Shown here piece by piece: positions 16,444 to 23,378 of a stretch of 64,000 nt of DNA (its first letter is position 1; every line of letters starts with the position of its first letter). A program made the position numbers and the translations under genes. Source of the DNA: CAVPGP01 sp963704025 (GTDB taxonomy: Bacteria; Actinomycetota; Thermoleophilia; Gaiellales; Gaiellaceae); contig CAVPGP010000005.1 of assembly GCA_963704025.1 (NCBI GenBank), positions 502,521 through 566,520 on the forward strand, read 5' to 3'. Below the pieces are notes generated by a model. The model had not been told where the DNA came from and made no database searches. It saw only the letters and a list, made by a program, of their open reading frames with translations.

Positions 16444-17613
16444 TTAGACCAGTGCCTCGGCCTTGTAGGTCTCTCCCGGGCTCCCCGAGGCGCGCGCCAA
16501 GAGCGCCAACGCCCGGAGCGGCGCGCGCACCAGCCCTCTCGCGGCCCCCGGATGGGAGAGCTCGCCGCGGAGGATCCGCTCGATCGCGCCGAAGACGCCG
16601 GGAACGCGGAGGATGGCGAAGACGGAGCCCGGATAGCGGTCGAGCGCGAGCTTCACGCCCCAGGAGGCGGCGAGGTGGTGTGCGAGCTCGCGGTTCAAGG
16701 CGGTCGCGTACGGGTCGAGGCTCGGCGCCTCGCCTCCCAGCAGGTCGAGAACCGCAGCAGAAGCCAGGCGCGAGGAGACGAAGCACTCGTACATGCCGTC
16801 GCCGGAGAGCGGGTCGACGAGCCCGGCCGCGTCGCCGACGAGCAGGACGCGGCCGCGCGCGAGCGGCGAGCTGGGACGGCGCATCGGCAGCCGGTGGCCG
16901 CGCAGCCCAGTCACTTCGTCCAGCCTATGCGCGCGGGCGACGCGCCGGAGCTGCTCCTTCAGGCGGGGCCCCTCCCGCAGCCAGCCGCCGACGCCGACGT
17001 TGACATGGTCTTCCTTCGGGAAGACCCAGCCATAGCCGCCCGGGACGACGCCGAGCTCGACGACTGCGCGATGGCGGTATCGCTCCTGCGCCCCGTGGAC
17101 GTTCCCCTCGTAGGCGACGCCCCAGTCGAAGTCCGGAGCGAGGCCGGCAGCCCTGGCGGTCGTCCCGTTGGCGCCGTCTGCCCCGATCAGCACGTCCGCC
17201 CGGATCGGAACGCCGTCGACGCGCACGGTCGCCGACCGCTCGTCCGCGTCCACCGCGTCGACCCGGACGCCCTCGCGCACCTCCGCCCCGCGCTCTGCGG
17301 CCTGCTCGAGCAGGAAGTGGTCCAGCCGCCGGCGCTGCGTCATCAGGATCACCGGGCCACGCGCCCGGCGCTCGAACGAGCGCTCGAAGCCGAGCCGCAG
17401 CTGCACCGCCTCGACGGCATCCTCGACGACGGGCGACGGATCGACCGGCAGCTGTCTGACGGCGCGGAGCGTCAGCCCTCCACCGCACGGCTTGTCGCGC
17501 GGGAACCGCGCCTTGTCGACGACCAGCACCCGGGCGCCCGCCTCCGCGAGGCGGTGGGCGGTCGTCGAGCCCGCAGGCCCGGCGCCGATCACGATGGCGT
17601 CGAACCGCTCCAC
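16444..17613 (-). CDS. Geranylgeranyl reductase family FAD-dependent oxidoreductase
   Basis: A 389-residue flavoprotein. The dinucleotide-binding motif VIGAGPAGSTTAHRLAEAG is at the N-terminus, followed by the family mark PRDKPCGGGLT and later VLLVGDAAGLVDPLSGDGMY, which contacts FAD. Members saturate isoprenoid chains of lipids or menaquinone, or hydroxylate aromatic compounds. The substrate is not evident from context, since its neighbours are pilus genes. The GTG start at 17613 is 7 nt behind a TAGCCT box and has no ribosome binding site, so it may be leaderless and carry the operon promoter. Confidence 0.85.
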   Translation of the reverse strand: MERFDAIVIGAGPAGSTTAHRLAEAGARVLVVDKARFPRDKPCGGGLTLRAVRQLPVDPSPVVEDAVEAVQLRLGFERSFERRARGPVILMTQRRRLDHFLLEQAAERGAEVREGVRVDAVDADERSATVRVDGVPIRADVLIGADGANGTTARAAGLAPDFDWGVAYEGNVHGAQERYRHRAVVELGVVPGGYGWVFPKEDHVNVGVGGWLREGPRLKEQLRRVARAHRLDEVTGLRGHRLPMRRPSSPLARGRVLLVGDAAGLVDPLSGDGMYECFVSSRLASAAVLDLLGGEAPSLDPYATALNRELAHHLAASWGVKLALDRYPGSVFAILRVPGVFGAIERILRGELSHPGAARGLVRAPLRALALLARASGSPGETYKAEALV

Positions 17614-17620
17614 ACACCTG

Positions 17621-17626
17621 AGGCTA
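17621..17626 (-). promoter_or_regulatory. -10 box TAGCCT, head of the reductase/pilus gene run
   Basis: The complement of 17621-17626 is TAGCCT, 7 nt before GTG 17613. It is the only visible promoter candidate for the minus-strand run 17613-9559. Confidence 0.4.
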
Positions 17627-17642
17627 CAATGCCCCGGCTCCC

Positions 17643-17724
17643 GGGGGAGTGCCCGAGCGGTCAAAGGGAACGGGCTGTAAACCCGTCGGCTCTGCCTTCA
17701 GAGGTTCAAATCCTCTCTCCCCCA
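17643..17724 (+). tRNA. tRNA-Tyr (anticodon GTA)
   Basis: The acceptor stem GGGGGAG (17643-17649) pairs with CTCCCCC (17717-17723). The anticodon stem ACGGG/CCCGT holds loop CTGTAAA, giving anticodon GTA. A long variable arm of the class II type and a T arm GAGG-TTCAAAT-CCTC complete the cloverleaf. The discriminator is A; the 3' CCA is not fully encoded. Confidence 0.96.
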
Positions 17725-17729
17725 CCTTT

Positions 17730-17812
17730 CTGGGCTCGGCCCAAGCCGGGCCTTCGCTGCGCCGGCCCCGGCCGGCGCACTCGGCGGTGCTGGGCCGAGC
17801 CCAGCACCGCCG
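17730..17812. terminator. Three interleaved perfect hairpins behind tRNA-Tyr
   Basis: CTGGGCTCGGCCCA (17730-17743) is complementary to 17791-17804. GCGCCGGCC (17759-17767) pairs with GGCCGGCGC (17770-17778). CGGCGGTGCTGGGC (17782-17795) pairs with 17799-17812 over a 3-nt loop. The first and third use the same right-hand bases, so they are mutually exclusive folds. Terminator or switch-like structure. Confidence 0.6.
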
Positions 17813-17873
17813 GAACCCTGGCTGAAGGAGGGTATCGGCGTTTTGCGCTGCTTCGGGGTGGCAGAGTTCTTCT

Positions 17874-18569
17874 GTGTCAGACTCTCCAGCGGCCGCGGTC
17901 CTTTCGTATGTGCGCGAGCTCGAGGCGCGCGACCGGGCCGCCGTCGAGGCGATCGAGCTGCTCGGCGCGCTCGAGGCCGAGGTGGAGGCCATTCGAGGCC
18001 GCGCGGGCGAGCTGCGCGACCTCCTCGCGTCGCTGCCTGAGCGGCGGACCGAGATCGCGGCGCGCCGCGCCGCGGCGCAAGAGGACCTCGAGCGCCGCCG
18101 GCGCGCCGTCGAGGAGGCCCTGCGCGAGCTCGAGGAAGCGGAGAAGCACCGCTCGGAGGAACGGATCGCGGACGCGCAGCGGGCGGTTGCACGAGCGCAG
18201 GAGCACGCGGCGGCCGGAGCGGCACGGGTGGCCCGCATCGAGCAGCAGGCGGCCGACCTCGAGGAGCAGGCCGCCGCGGCCGAGCGGGAGCTCCCGGAGC
18301 TCCGGGCGCGCGCCGCCAAGATCGCCGCGCGGATGCGAGACGCGCCGCGGGTCGCCGATCCGCCCGCGCCCGGGGACGATCTCGTCGACTGGGGCAGCCG
18401 CGCGCGTGCCGCGCTCTACCTCGCACGGACGGGCTTCGAGCGCGAGCGCGAGCAGATCGTGCGCGAGGCGGGCGAGATCGGCACGTCCGCGCTCGGCGAG
18501 CCGGTCTACGGCAGCACGGTCGAGGCACTCGTCCGCCGGCTGGAGCAGCGCACTCAGAGCGCTACATGA
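17874..18569 (+). CDS. Alanine/glutamate-rich coiled-coil protein
   Basis: A 231-residue soluble protein. Residues about 10-150 form one long predicted coiled coil with heptad spacing (ELEARDRAAVEAIELLGALEAEVEAI and on), then a short globular end (WGSRARAALYLARTGFEREREQIV). No enzyme motif is present. It resembles PspA-like or cytoskeletal helper proteins only in composition. It is the first of four closely spaced genes. The GTG start follows CAGAGT by 6 nt, a weak leaderless arrangement. Confidence 0.7.
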   Translation: MSDSPAAAVLSYVRELEARDRAAVEAIELLGALEAEVEAIRGRAGELRDLLASLPERRTEIAARRAAAQEDLERRRRAVEEALRELEEAEKHRSEERIADAQRAVARAQEHAAAGAARVARIEQQAADLEEQAAAAERELPELRARAAKIAARMRDAPRVADPPAPGDDLVDWGSRARAALYLARTGFEREREQIVREAGEIGTSALGEPVYGSTVEALVRRLEQRTQSAT

Positions 18570-18597
18570 GCGGCGGAACGAGACCACCGAGTCGAGC

Positions 18598-18975
18598 GTG
18601 AGCGAGCTCGAGCAACTTGTGTCGCTCCGCGAGTCGCTCGTGGCGCTCCACAAGGCGGTGCTCGCCGCCGAGCGGATCGACCTCGAACGCATCCACGGCC
18701 GCCTCGGCGACGCGGAGTTCCTGCAGATCGTCACCGACCCGCTCCGCTTCGGCTGGCTGCTCCCGCTCTCGGAGCTGATCGTCCGCATCGACGAGACGCT
18801 CGACGACCCGGAGGCCGACGACGCGATCGCCCCGGACATCCTGGTCGGACAGGCACGGTCGCTCGTCGCACCGCCCGACCCGGAATCCCCGTTCGGCCGG
18901 CGGTATCTCTCGCTGATCCAGCGCCGCCCGGAGATCGCGGTCGCGCAAGGCGCCGTCTCCCGGGCCGCCCGGTGA
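18598..18975 (+). CDS. Conserved hypothetical helical protein
   Basis: A 125-residue protein starting at GTG 18598 with VSELEQLVSLRESLVALHKA. It is mostly helical with a hydrophobic centre (FLQIVTDPLRFGWLLPLSELIVRIDETL) and no membrane span or catalytic motif. The pattern of an N-terminal helix with conserved His followed by RFGWLLPLSEL is one I associate with hypothetical proteins of unknown role in several phyla. It follows the coiled-coil gene by 28 bases. Confidence 0.65.
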   Translation: MSELEQLVSLRESLVALHKAVLAAERIDLERIHGRLGDAEFLQIVTDPLRFGWLLPLSELIVRIDETLDDPEADDAIAPDILVGQARSLVAPPDPESPFGRRYLSLIQRRPEIAVAQGAVSRAAR

Positions 18976-19076
18976 GCGACGCATTCCCGTTTTCGAACGT
19001 CGTCCCCGCGGCCGACCAAGAAGTCCTCCCGGAGACCGACGCGCAGCACCTCTCGGCGCAGGCACCATCAAAATGA
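18972..19076 (+). CDS. Small protein, 34 residues, translationally coupled
   Basis: GTG 18972 overlaps the stop of the previous gene by four bases and the frame ends at TGA 19076, one base before the next GTG. The product VSDAFPFSNVVPAADQEVLP, then ETDAQHLSAQAPSK, is hydrophilic and has no known relative. The exact fit between two genes is the only support. Confidence 0.35.
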   Translation: MSDAFPFSNVVPAADQEVLPETDAQHLSAQAPSK

Positions 19077-19077
19077 G

Positions 19078-19329
19078 GTGACCGACTACAACGCGATCGC
19101 GATCCGGCTGCTCGCCCACGACGACGAAGCGCTGAAGCGGCTGGGTCAGTTGGAAGGATGCGACGTCCCGCGCGGTCGGTTCGTGGCGGCCGAGGTCGAA
19201 GGCGAGGTGGTCGCCGCCGTCCCGCTGGATCCGAAGCAGCCGGCCCTGGCCGACCCGTTCCGCCACACCGCGCAGCTCGTCAACCTCCTCCGCCTGCGCG
19301 CGCGCCAGCTGGCCTCGACGTCTCCCTGA
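19078..19329 (+). CDS. Small conserved hypothetical protein
   Basis: An 83-residue protein beginning VTDYNAIAIRLLAHDDEALKR. The second half reads FVAAEVEGEVVAAVPLD followed by ADPFRHTAQLVNLLRLRARQL, a pattern common to small actinobacterial proteins of unknown function that look like a shortened acetyltransferase-like sheet. The GTG start has no ribosome binding site. Last gene of the small operon, 34 bases before tRNA-Thr. Confidence 0.65.
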   Translation: MTDYNAIAIRLLAHDDEALKRLGQLEGCDVPRGRFVAAEVEGEVVAAVPLDPKQPALADPFRHTAQLVNLLRLRARQLASTSP

Positions 19330-19363
19330 CCGTCGACCGATCCGGGCTAAACTGCGCCCGAGC

Positions 19364-19436
19364 GCCCTCTTAGCTCAGTCGGTAGAGCACCTCCATGGTA
19401 AGGAGGGGGTCGACGGTTCGAGTCCGTCAGAGGGCT
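19364..19436 (+). tRNA. tRNA-Thr (anticodon GGT), integration site
   Basis: The acceptor GCCCTCT (19364-19370) pairs with AGAGGGC (19429-19435). The anticodon stem CCTCC/GGAGG holds loop ATGGTAA, anticodon GGT. The T arm is normal; CCA is not encoded. Its 3' part from the anticodon loop is repeated downstream three times and an integrase gene begins 16 bases behind it, so it serves as attB for integrative elements while staying intact. Confidence 0.96.
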
Positions 19437-19452
19437 TCGAGTTTCTTGCTGC

Positions 19453-20607
19453 TCAGCGGGTAGGTGTGTTCTCTGCCGTGGCGACGGCGCGCTGCTGAAG
19501 TGTCCACGCGACGTCCACCTGGTGGACATCGGCTTCGTCTGGCCGGCTGTAGGCGTCCAGGAGGTTGATCGCGTGGTCGCGGCCATCACGGGCGAGATGT
19601 CCGTAGTGGCGGTCGATCATGGTCAGGCTGGCGCCCATGTAGCGGGAGAGATCGAAGGTTGAGATACCGGCACGGAGCGCGAAGGTGGCGAAGGTGTGCC
19701 GGAGATCGTAGACGCGTCGGAGCGGTGTGATTCCGACGTCGAGTTGGGCGGGCTTCCACTCGCGCGTGCGGAAGTTATGCAGATCGAAGTAGCTGCCGCG
19801 AAGGGACGGGAACAGGAGGTCGGTGTCAGCACGCGCCGGGAGTCGTGCGATCGCGTCGAGCGCGATCTCCTGAAGGGGCACGGCGCGGACGCTGGCTTCG
19901 GTCTTGGTGCACTTCAGCCGCCCGTTGCGGTACGCGCGCCGGACATACACGACCCGGGCAGCCGGGTCGATGTCGCGGCGCTCGAGGGCGATCCATTCGC
20001 CCGGTCGTAGTCCGGTCGCCGCGGCGAACATGACGAGCGCGCCGCTGCAGTCGCCGAGCTTGGAGGCAACCGCAGCGAGTTGTGCCCATGACTCGAACGG
20101 TCGTTTCTCGGTCCGACGCCGCTGCGGGTTGTCGACGCCCTGTTTGGCCGGGTTGACGTCGATCATGCCCCAGGCGACAGCGCGGGCCAGCACCTGCCGG
20201 AGCGCCTGGGTCGCCTCGAAACGGTGCCCGGGGGCGATCGTCATCCGCCAAGTCGCGATCTCCTGCGCACGAAGCTCCCCGAGACGCCGATCACCGAACT
20301 CGCCGACGGCTTTCGCGAGCAACCAGCGCAGCTTCTCGATCGTCTCCGGTTGCGCGTCATGCTGGGTGAGGTACACCTCAACGAGCGCGGCGAGCGTCAG
20401 CGTGGTTCCGGTGCCGTTCGCACGCCGCAGGCGCTCAAGTGCCCGCTCGAGCGCCTCCACAGCGTCCCGCTCCGACTGAAAGCCGCCCCGCTGCACCCGC
20501 CGCGAGCCGCGCCCACCAGTCCGATACCGGTATCCCCAACGCGGCTCTCCGCCGGCCGTCTTCGATTTCATCTGTACGACCTGACCCAGTTGCGCCATCA
20601 CGATCAC
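19453..20607 (-). CDS. Tyrosine recombinase / phage-type integrase
   Basis: A 384-residue integrase. An AP2-like N-terminal DNA-binding segment (GYRYRTGGRGSRRVQRGGFQSERDA) is followed by a SAM-like core-binding domain and the catalytic domain. The active-site residues are present: Arg in ATGLRPGEW, His/Arg in YDLRHTFAT and Tyr in MIDRHYGHL. The gene reads toward tRNA-Thr and ends 16 bases from it, the usual arrangement for elements that integrate into tRNA 3' ends. The C-terminal codons contain GTCCAC repeats that may double as arm sites. Confidence 0.93.
   Translation of the reverse strand: MIVMAQLGQVVQMKSKTAGGEPRWGYRYRTGGRGSRRVQRGGFQSERDAVEALERALERLRRANGTGTTLTLAALVEVYLTQHDAQPETIEKLRWLLAKAVGEFGDRRLGELRAQEIATWRMTIAPGHRFEATQALRQVLARAVAWGMIDVNPAKQGVDNPQRRRTEKRPFESWAQLAAVASKLGDCSGALVMFAAATGLRPGEWIALERRDIDPAARVVYVRRAYRNGRLKCTKTEASVRAVPLQEIALDAIARLPARADTDLLFPSLRGSYFDLHNFRTREWKPAQLDVGITPLRRVYDLRHTFATFALRAGISTFDLSRYMGASLTMIDRHYGHLARDGRDHAINLLDAYSRPDEADVHQVDVAWTLQQRAVATAENTPTR
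19502..19527. repeat. GTCCAC repeats near attL of island 1
   Basis: GTCCAC at 19502-19507 and 19513-19518 and the inverse GTGGAC at 19522-19527, all inside the integrase 3' end. The second integrase gene has the same kind of array. Candidate integrase arm-binding sites. Confidence 0.4.
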
Positions 20608-20936
20608 GCCCCTTCATCCGAAACACGGGAGCGTGATCGTCGCTCAGCACGAACGGCCGACCTGCGCGATCTCTTCCCAGGGGCTCGCCTGTAGGCGGCT
20701 TAGAAAAGGTCGGACTCGTCGCTGTGCCTAAGCAATAAGGCCAGAATCCCGGTCACAAGTCCGACGCGCACCGAGCTTCCAGATTGGAACTACCCGGGAA
20801 CATCGCACCTGTAGGTACTCCCCACCCGCCCCATCACAGGTCGGGACGATCCACCTCGTCTCTCTACCAAGCCCACGCTTGAGCGGAAACCGAACTCAGG
20901 CGAGAGCACGCTTGCCCAGGCAAGAGAGTCTGATCG
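20608..20936. other. Intergenic region of island 1, no gene seen
   Basis: A 329-base stretch between two minus-strand genes. No frame has convincing coding character. The only structure seen is a small hairpin CTTGCC-CA-GGCAAG at 20911-20924, just behind the methyltransferase stop, which may terminate that transcript. Confidence 0.4.
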
Positions 20937-21764
20937 TCAGAGACCAGTCGCTGAGCGCGGGCCGCCGCCCTGTGGGCGCGAAGCGGCGAAGAGGTATCGA
21001 TTGACGCTGAAGAAGTACCGCCCTTGGTCCTGCAGCTCTGCGAGATCGTTGAGCCATTCGGTTGCCTCGTCTTCTGAGATGCCTCCGTGCCCGGGCACGA
21101 ATGCGGCGATGAGCGTGGCGATGTTGTAGCTGAAGGTCGTGGCGTCGTATGCCGTGTTGAGTATCGGGACGATCCGGATTTCTCTGACCTCGAATCCGGC
21201 TGCGCGGAGGCGGGGCGCGAGCGAGCGCGGAAGGTAGGGGTCTGGCAGGTGCTCGTTCCACGCGGCCGCGATCCGCGCAGCGCGGTGGCGATCCGTCGCT
21301 GCCCAGACGAGCGAGTCCCAGTCGGTGTCGATGATCACGAGTCGTCCGCCGGGTCGCAGGACGCAGGCGAGTTGATGGAGCGCGGCGTCCGGCTCGGCGA
21401 GGTACTCAATGACCTGCGTCGAGACAGCGGCGTCGAAGGTGGCGTCTGCAAACGCAAGCGCGGTCGCGTCGCCCTGCAAGATCTCGACCCGGTCGCCGAG
21501 TCCGGCGGCGGCGATCCGCTTTGAGGCGATCGAGTTCATGTCAGAGCTGATGTCCACCGCGACGATCCGGCCGGTTGCACCGACCTCCTGTGCGAGTTCG
21601 CAGGCGAGGAACCCGGGGCCTGAACCGAGGTCCAGGATCGATTCGCCGGCTGATGCTCGAAGCGACCGTCGCAACTCTTCGCGTTGAACGACCATGTCGG
21701 TCGTCGCGTAAGCCCGCTCGAGCCGCGCGGCTGCCTCGCTGTCGAACAGCATCCCGGCCATCAC
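20937..21764 (-). CDS. Class I SAM-dependent methyltransferase
   Basis: A 275-residue enzyme with the Rossmann methyltransferase core: motif I ILDLGSGPGFLACELA (about 43-58), the acidic loop IVAVDISSDM, a GDATALAFADATFD segment and VLRPGGRLVIIDTDW. A C-terminal helical extension may form the substrate site. Small-molecule methylation is likely; the substrate is unknown. The GTG start overlaps the VOC gene stop by four bases, so the two make an operon within the island. Confidence 0.85.
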   Translation of the reverse strand: MMAGMLFDSEAAARLERAYATTDMVVQREELRRSLRASAGESILDLGSGPGFLACELAQEVGATGRIVAVDISSDMNSIASKRIAAAGLGDRVEILQGDATALAFADATFDAAVSTQVIEYLAEPDAALHQLACVLRPGGRLVIIDTDWDSLVWAATDRHRAARIAAAWNEHLPDPYLPRSLAPRLRAAGFEVREIRIVPILNTAYDATTFSYNIATLIAAFVPGHGGISEDEATEWLNDLAELQDQGRYFFSVNRYLFAASRPQGGGPRSATGL

Positions 21765-22156
21765 CGAATCCTCGGGGCGCGCCCGGTAAAGCGCACGTCC
21801 GGGTCAGCGACGAACGCGATCCTCAGTCCGGGCTCGGGCGTGTCGCGGGGCGTCCAGACCGAGCGGCCGCCCGCCTCCACCGCACGCGCGTGGGCGGTGT
21901 CGAGGTCATCGACTGTCCAGGCTGTGTGGGGGACGCCGGCGCGTAGCGCCGCGATCGGCCCGTCCCAGGTAGAGGGCTCGACACCCACTGCGAGCAGCTC
22001 GAGCCGCTCGCCCGTCGGCGCGACCATGAAGGCGACACCCTCCGGCACACCGGCGGCGGCCTCGTGCGTAAGTCCGAGCGCCTTGCGGTACCACGCGACG
22101 CTGCGATCGAGATCTGCGACCGGTAAGCCAACGTGCTGGATCCGAGATGGCTGCAT
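21761..22156 (-). CDS. VOC/glyoxalase-superfamily protein
   Basis: A 131-residue protein with the paired beta-alpha-beta-beta-beta units of the vicinal oxygen chelate fold. It opens IQHVGLPVADLDRSVAWYRKALGL, with His as first metal-ligand candidate, and continues with a VPHTAWTVDDLDTAHARA second unit. Members are lyases, dioxygenases or antibiotic-resistance proteins. ATG 22156 is chosen because AAGGAGG stands in the correct place and the fold starts there. Confidence 0.82.
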   Translation of the reverse strand: MQPSRIQHVGLPVADLDRSVAWYRKALGLTHEAAAGVPEGVAFMVAPTGERLELLAVGVEPSTWDGPIAALRAGVPHTAWTVDDLDTAHARAVEAGGRSVWTPRDTPEPGLRIAFVADPDVRFTGRAPRIR

Positions 22157-22231
22157 CCAGCCTCCTTCGCGGGTGCGGATGTCGGGTTGAAATAGAAGCA
22201 CGATCGGCTGGCCGGTGATTAGAAGTGTCCC

Positions 22232-22258
22232 TTGGCGGTGGGTCAAGCGTCATAGGCT
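22232..22258 (+). promoter_or_regulatory. Promoter TTGGCG-15-TAGGCT
   Basis: A -35-like TTGGCG (22232-22237) and a -10 TAGGCT (22253-22258) stand just before GTG 22264, again giving an mRNA with little or no leader. Confidence 0.45.
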
Positions 22259-22263
22259 TTAGC

Positions 22264-23031
22264 GTGCAGCCGGTGAGCTTCACCGTTGACCCCGGCGCGT
22301 ACGACCGCTACATGGGCAGGTACTCGCTACTGCTTGCGCCTCAGCTGGCCGATCTCGCAACGGTCTCCGCGGGTCAACGAGTGCTCGACGTCGGATGCGG
22401 CCCGGGCGCATTGATAGCCGAGTTGGTCGGACGACTCGGTGCAGCATCTGTTTCTGCCGTCGATCCATCGGAGCCTTTCGTGGCCGCGGTGGAGGAGCGT
22501 CATCCTGGCGTCAACGTGCAGCGTGCAGCCGCCGAGCAGTTGCCGTTCCAGGACGCGGAGTTCGACGCGACCCTGGCGCAACTGGTGGTCCTTCTCATGG
22601 AGGACCCCGCGGCGGGAGTGGCCGAGATGGTGCGTGTGACTCGGAAGGGCGGTGTCGTGGCGGCGTCGGTCTGGGACTACGCCGGCGGCCGAGGCCCGGT
22701 CAGCATGCTCTGGGATGCAGCGCGCGAGCTCGACCCCGACCTCGTCGACGAGTCCCACCTCGCAGGCGTTCGCGAAGGCCACCTCGCGGAGTTGTTCGAC
22801 GCTGCCGGATTGGAGGAGATCGAGGAGGAGACTCACTCGATCCGCGTTGAGCATTCGAGCTTCGAAGAATGGTGGGAGCCGCTCACGTTCGGCGTCGGAC
22901 CTGCCGGAAGCTATGTCGCCGGACTCGACCCTGCACTACGAGCCCAGCTCCGGGAACTCTGTCGCGCGAAGCTCCCTACCGCACCATTCCTGCTGACAGC
23001 GCACGCCTGGGCCGCACGCGGACTCGCATAG
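22264..23031 (+). CDS. Class I SAM-dependent methyltransferase
   Basis: A 255-residue methyltransferase, divergent from the other one in this island. It opens VQPVSFTVDPGAYDRYMGRYS, a typical UbiE/Coq5-like lead, then motif I VLDVGCGPGALIAELVGRLG, the acidic loop VSAVDPSEPFV and AEQLPFQDAEFD. A later SFEEWWEPLTFGVGP segment is usual in this group. Substrate unknown. GTG 22264 fits the promoter immediately upstream. Confidence 0.85.
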   Translation: MQPVSFTVDPGAYDRYMGRYSLLLAPQLADLATVSAGQRVLDVGCGPGALIAELVGRLGAASVSAVDPSEPFVAAVEERHPGVNVQRAAAEQLPFQDAEFDATLAQLVVLLMEDPAAGVAEMVRVTRKGGVVAASVWDYAGGRGPVSMLWDAARELDPDLVDESHLAGVREGHLAELFDAAGLEEIEEETHSIRVEHSSFEEWWEPLTFGVGPAGSYVAGLDPALRAQLRELCRAKLPTAPFLLTAHAWAARGLA

Positions 23032-23076
23032 CCCTGCCGACGAATCGATGGCGCTCTACCCCGCCAGATGTCGCCG

Positions 23077-23150
23077 TCGCCTGTGCGAGCGTCCCCTCAC
23101 CCGAGCGGACTCTCGACCTGAGCGGGACGAGCAATTTCGACCCCCTCTCT
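23077..23150. repeat. Dispersed 74-bp repeat, copy X
   Basis: Near-identical to 61642-61714. Both contain CGACCTGAGCGGGACGAGCA and end CGACCCCCTCTCT. The reverse complement of the end, AGAGAGGGGGTCGA, is also the junction sequence at the right end of both IS copies. Purpose unknown. Confidence 0.65.
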
Positions 23151-23231
23151 GTTGGCGAAGGGTTCACCTCGGGATCGAGTGCAGTTCGGTGCCGGAAACC
23201 CGGATCGCATCAAGGATTCCGGGTGCGGGGA

Positions 23232-23290
23232 TGGAGCGTTTACGGAGCCTAGCGGGCGCAACTGGTGGCAAGTGGTGACAAGTGGGAAGG
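23232..23290. repeat. Element-end repeat with three 10-bp-phased units
   Basis: The block TGGAGCGTTTACGGAGC (23232-23248) is followed by GCAACTGGTG, GCAAGTGGTG and ACAAGTGGGA (23258-23287), each exactly one helical turn apart, directly before the att sequence at 23293. A second version stands at 30765-30820. Most likely integrase arm-binding sites. The rest of 23032-23302 has no gene. Confidence 0.6.
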
Positions 23291-23292
23291 CC

Positions 23293-23302
23293 ATGGTAAG
23301 GA
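23293..23302 (+). repeat. Left part of att copy, split by IS copy 1
   Basis: ATGGTAAGGA equals the anticodon loop and stem start of tRNA-Thr. The remainder of the att copy resumes at 24581 behind the IS. Confidence 0.7.
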
Positions 23303-23378
23303 ATGCCATGAAGAAGGGCCTCCACGGTGACAGGCTCCGGCTTGTCGCTGGGAGCTATCGCAGAGGAGGCCCGTTTCA

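Noticed and set aside
16417..18975. An 852-codon plus-strand frame across the reductase, tRNA-Tyr and coiled-coil gene
   Set aside because: It reads antisense to the reductase and through a tRNA; only the last 125 codons (from 18598) are credible.
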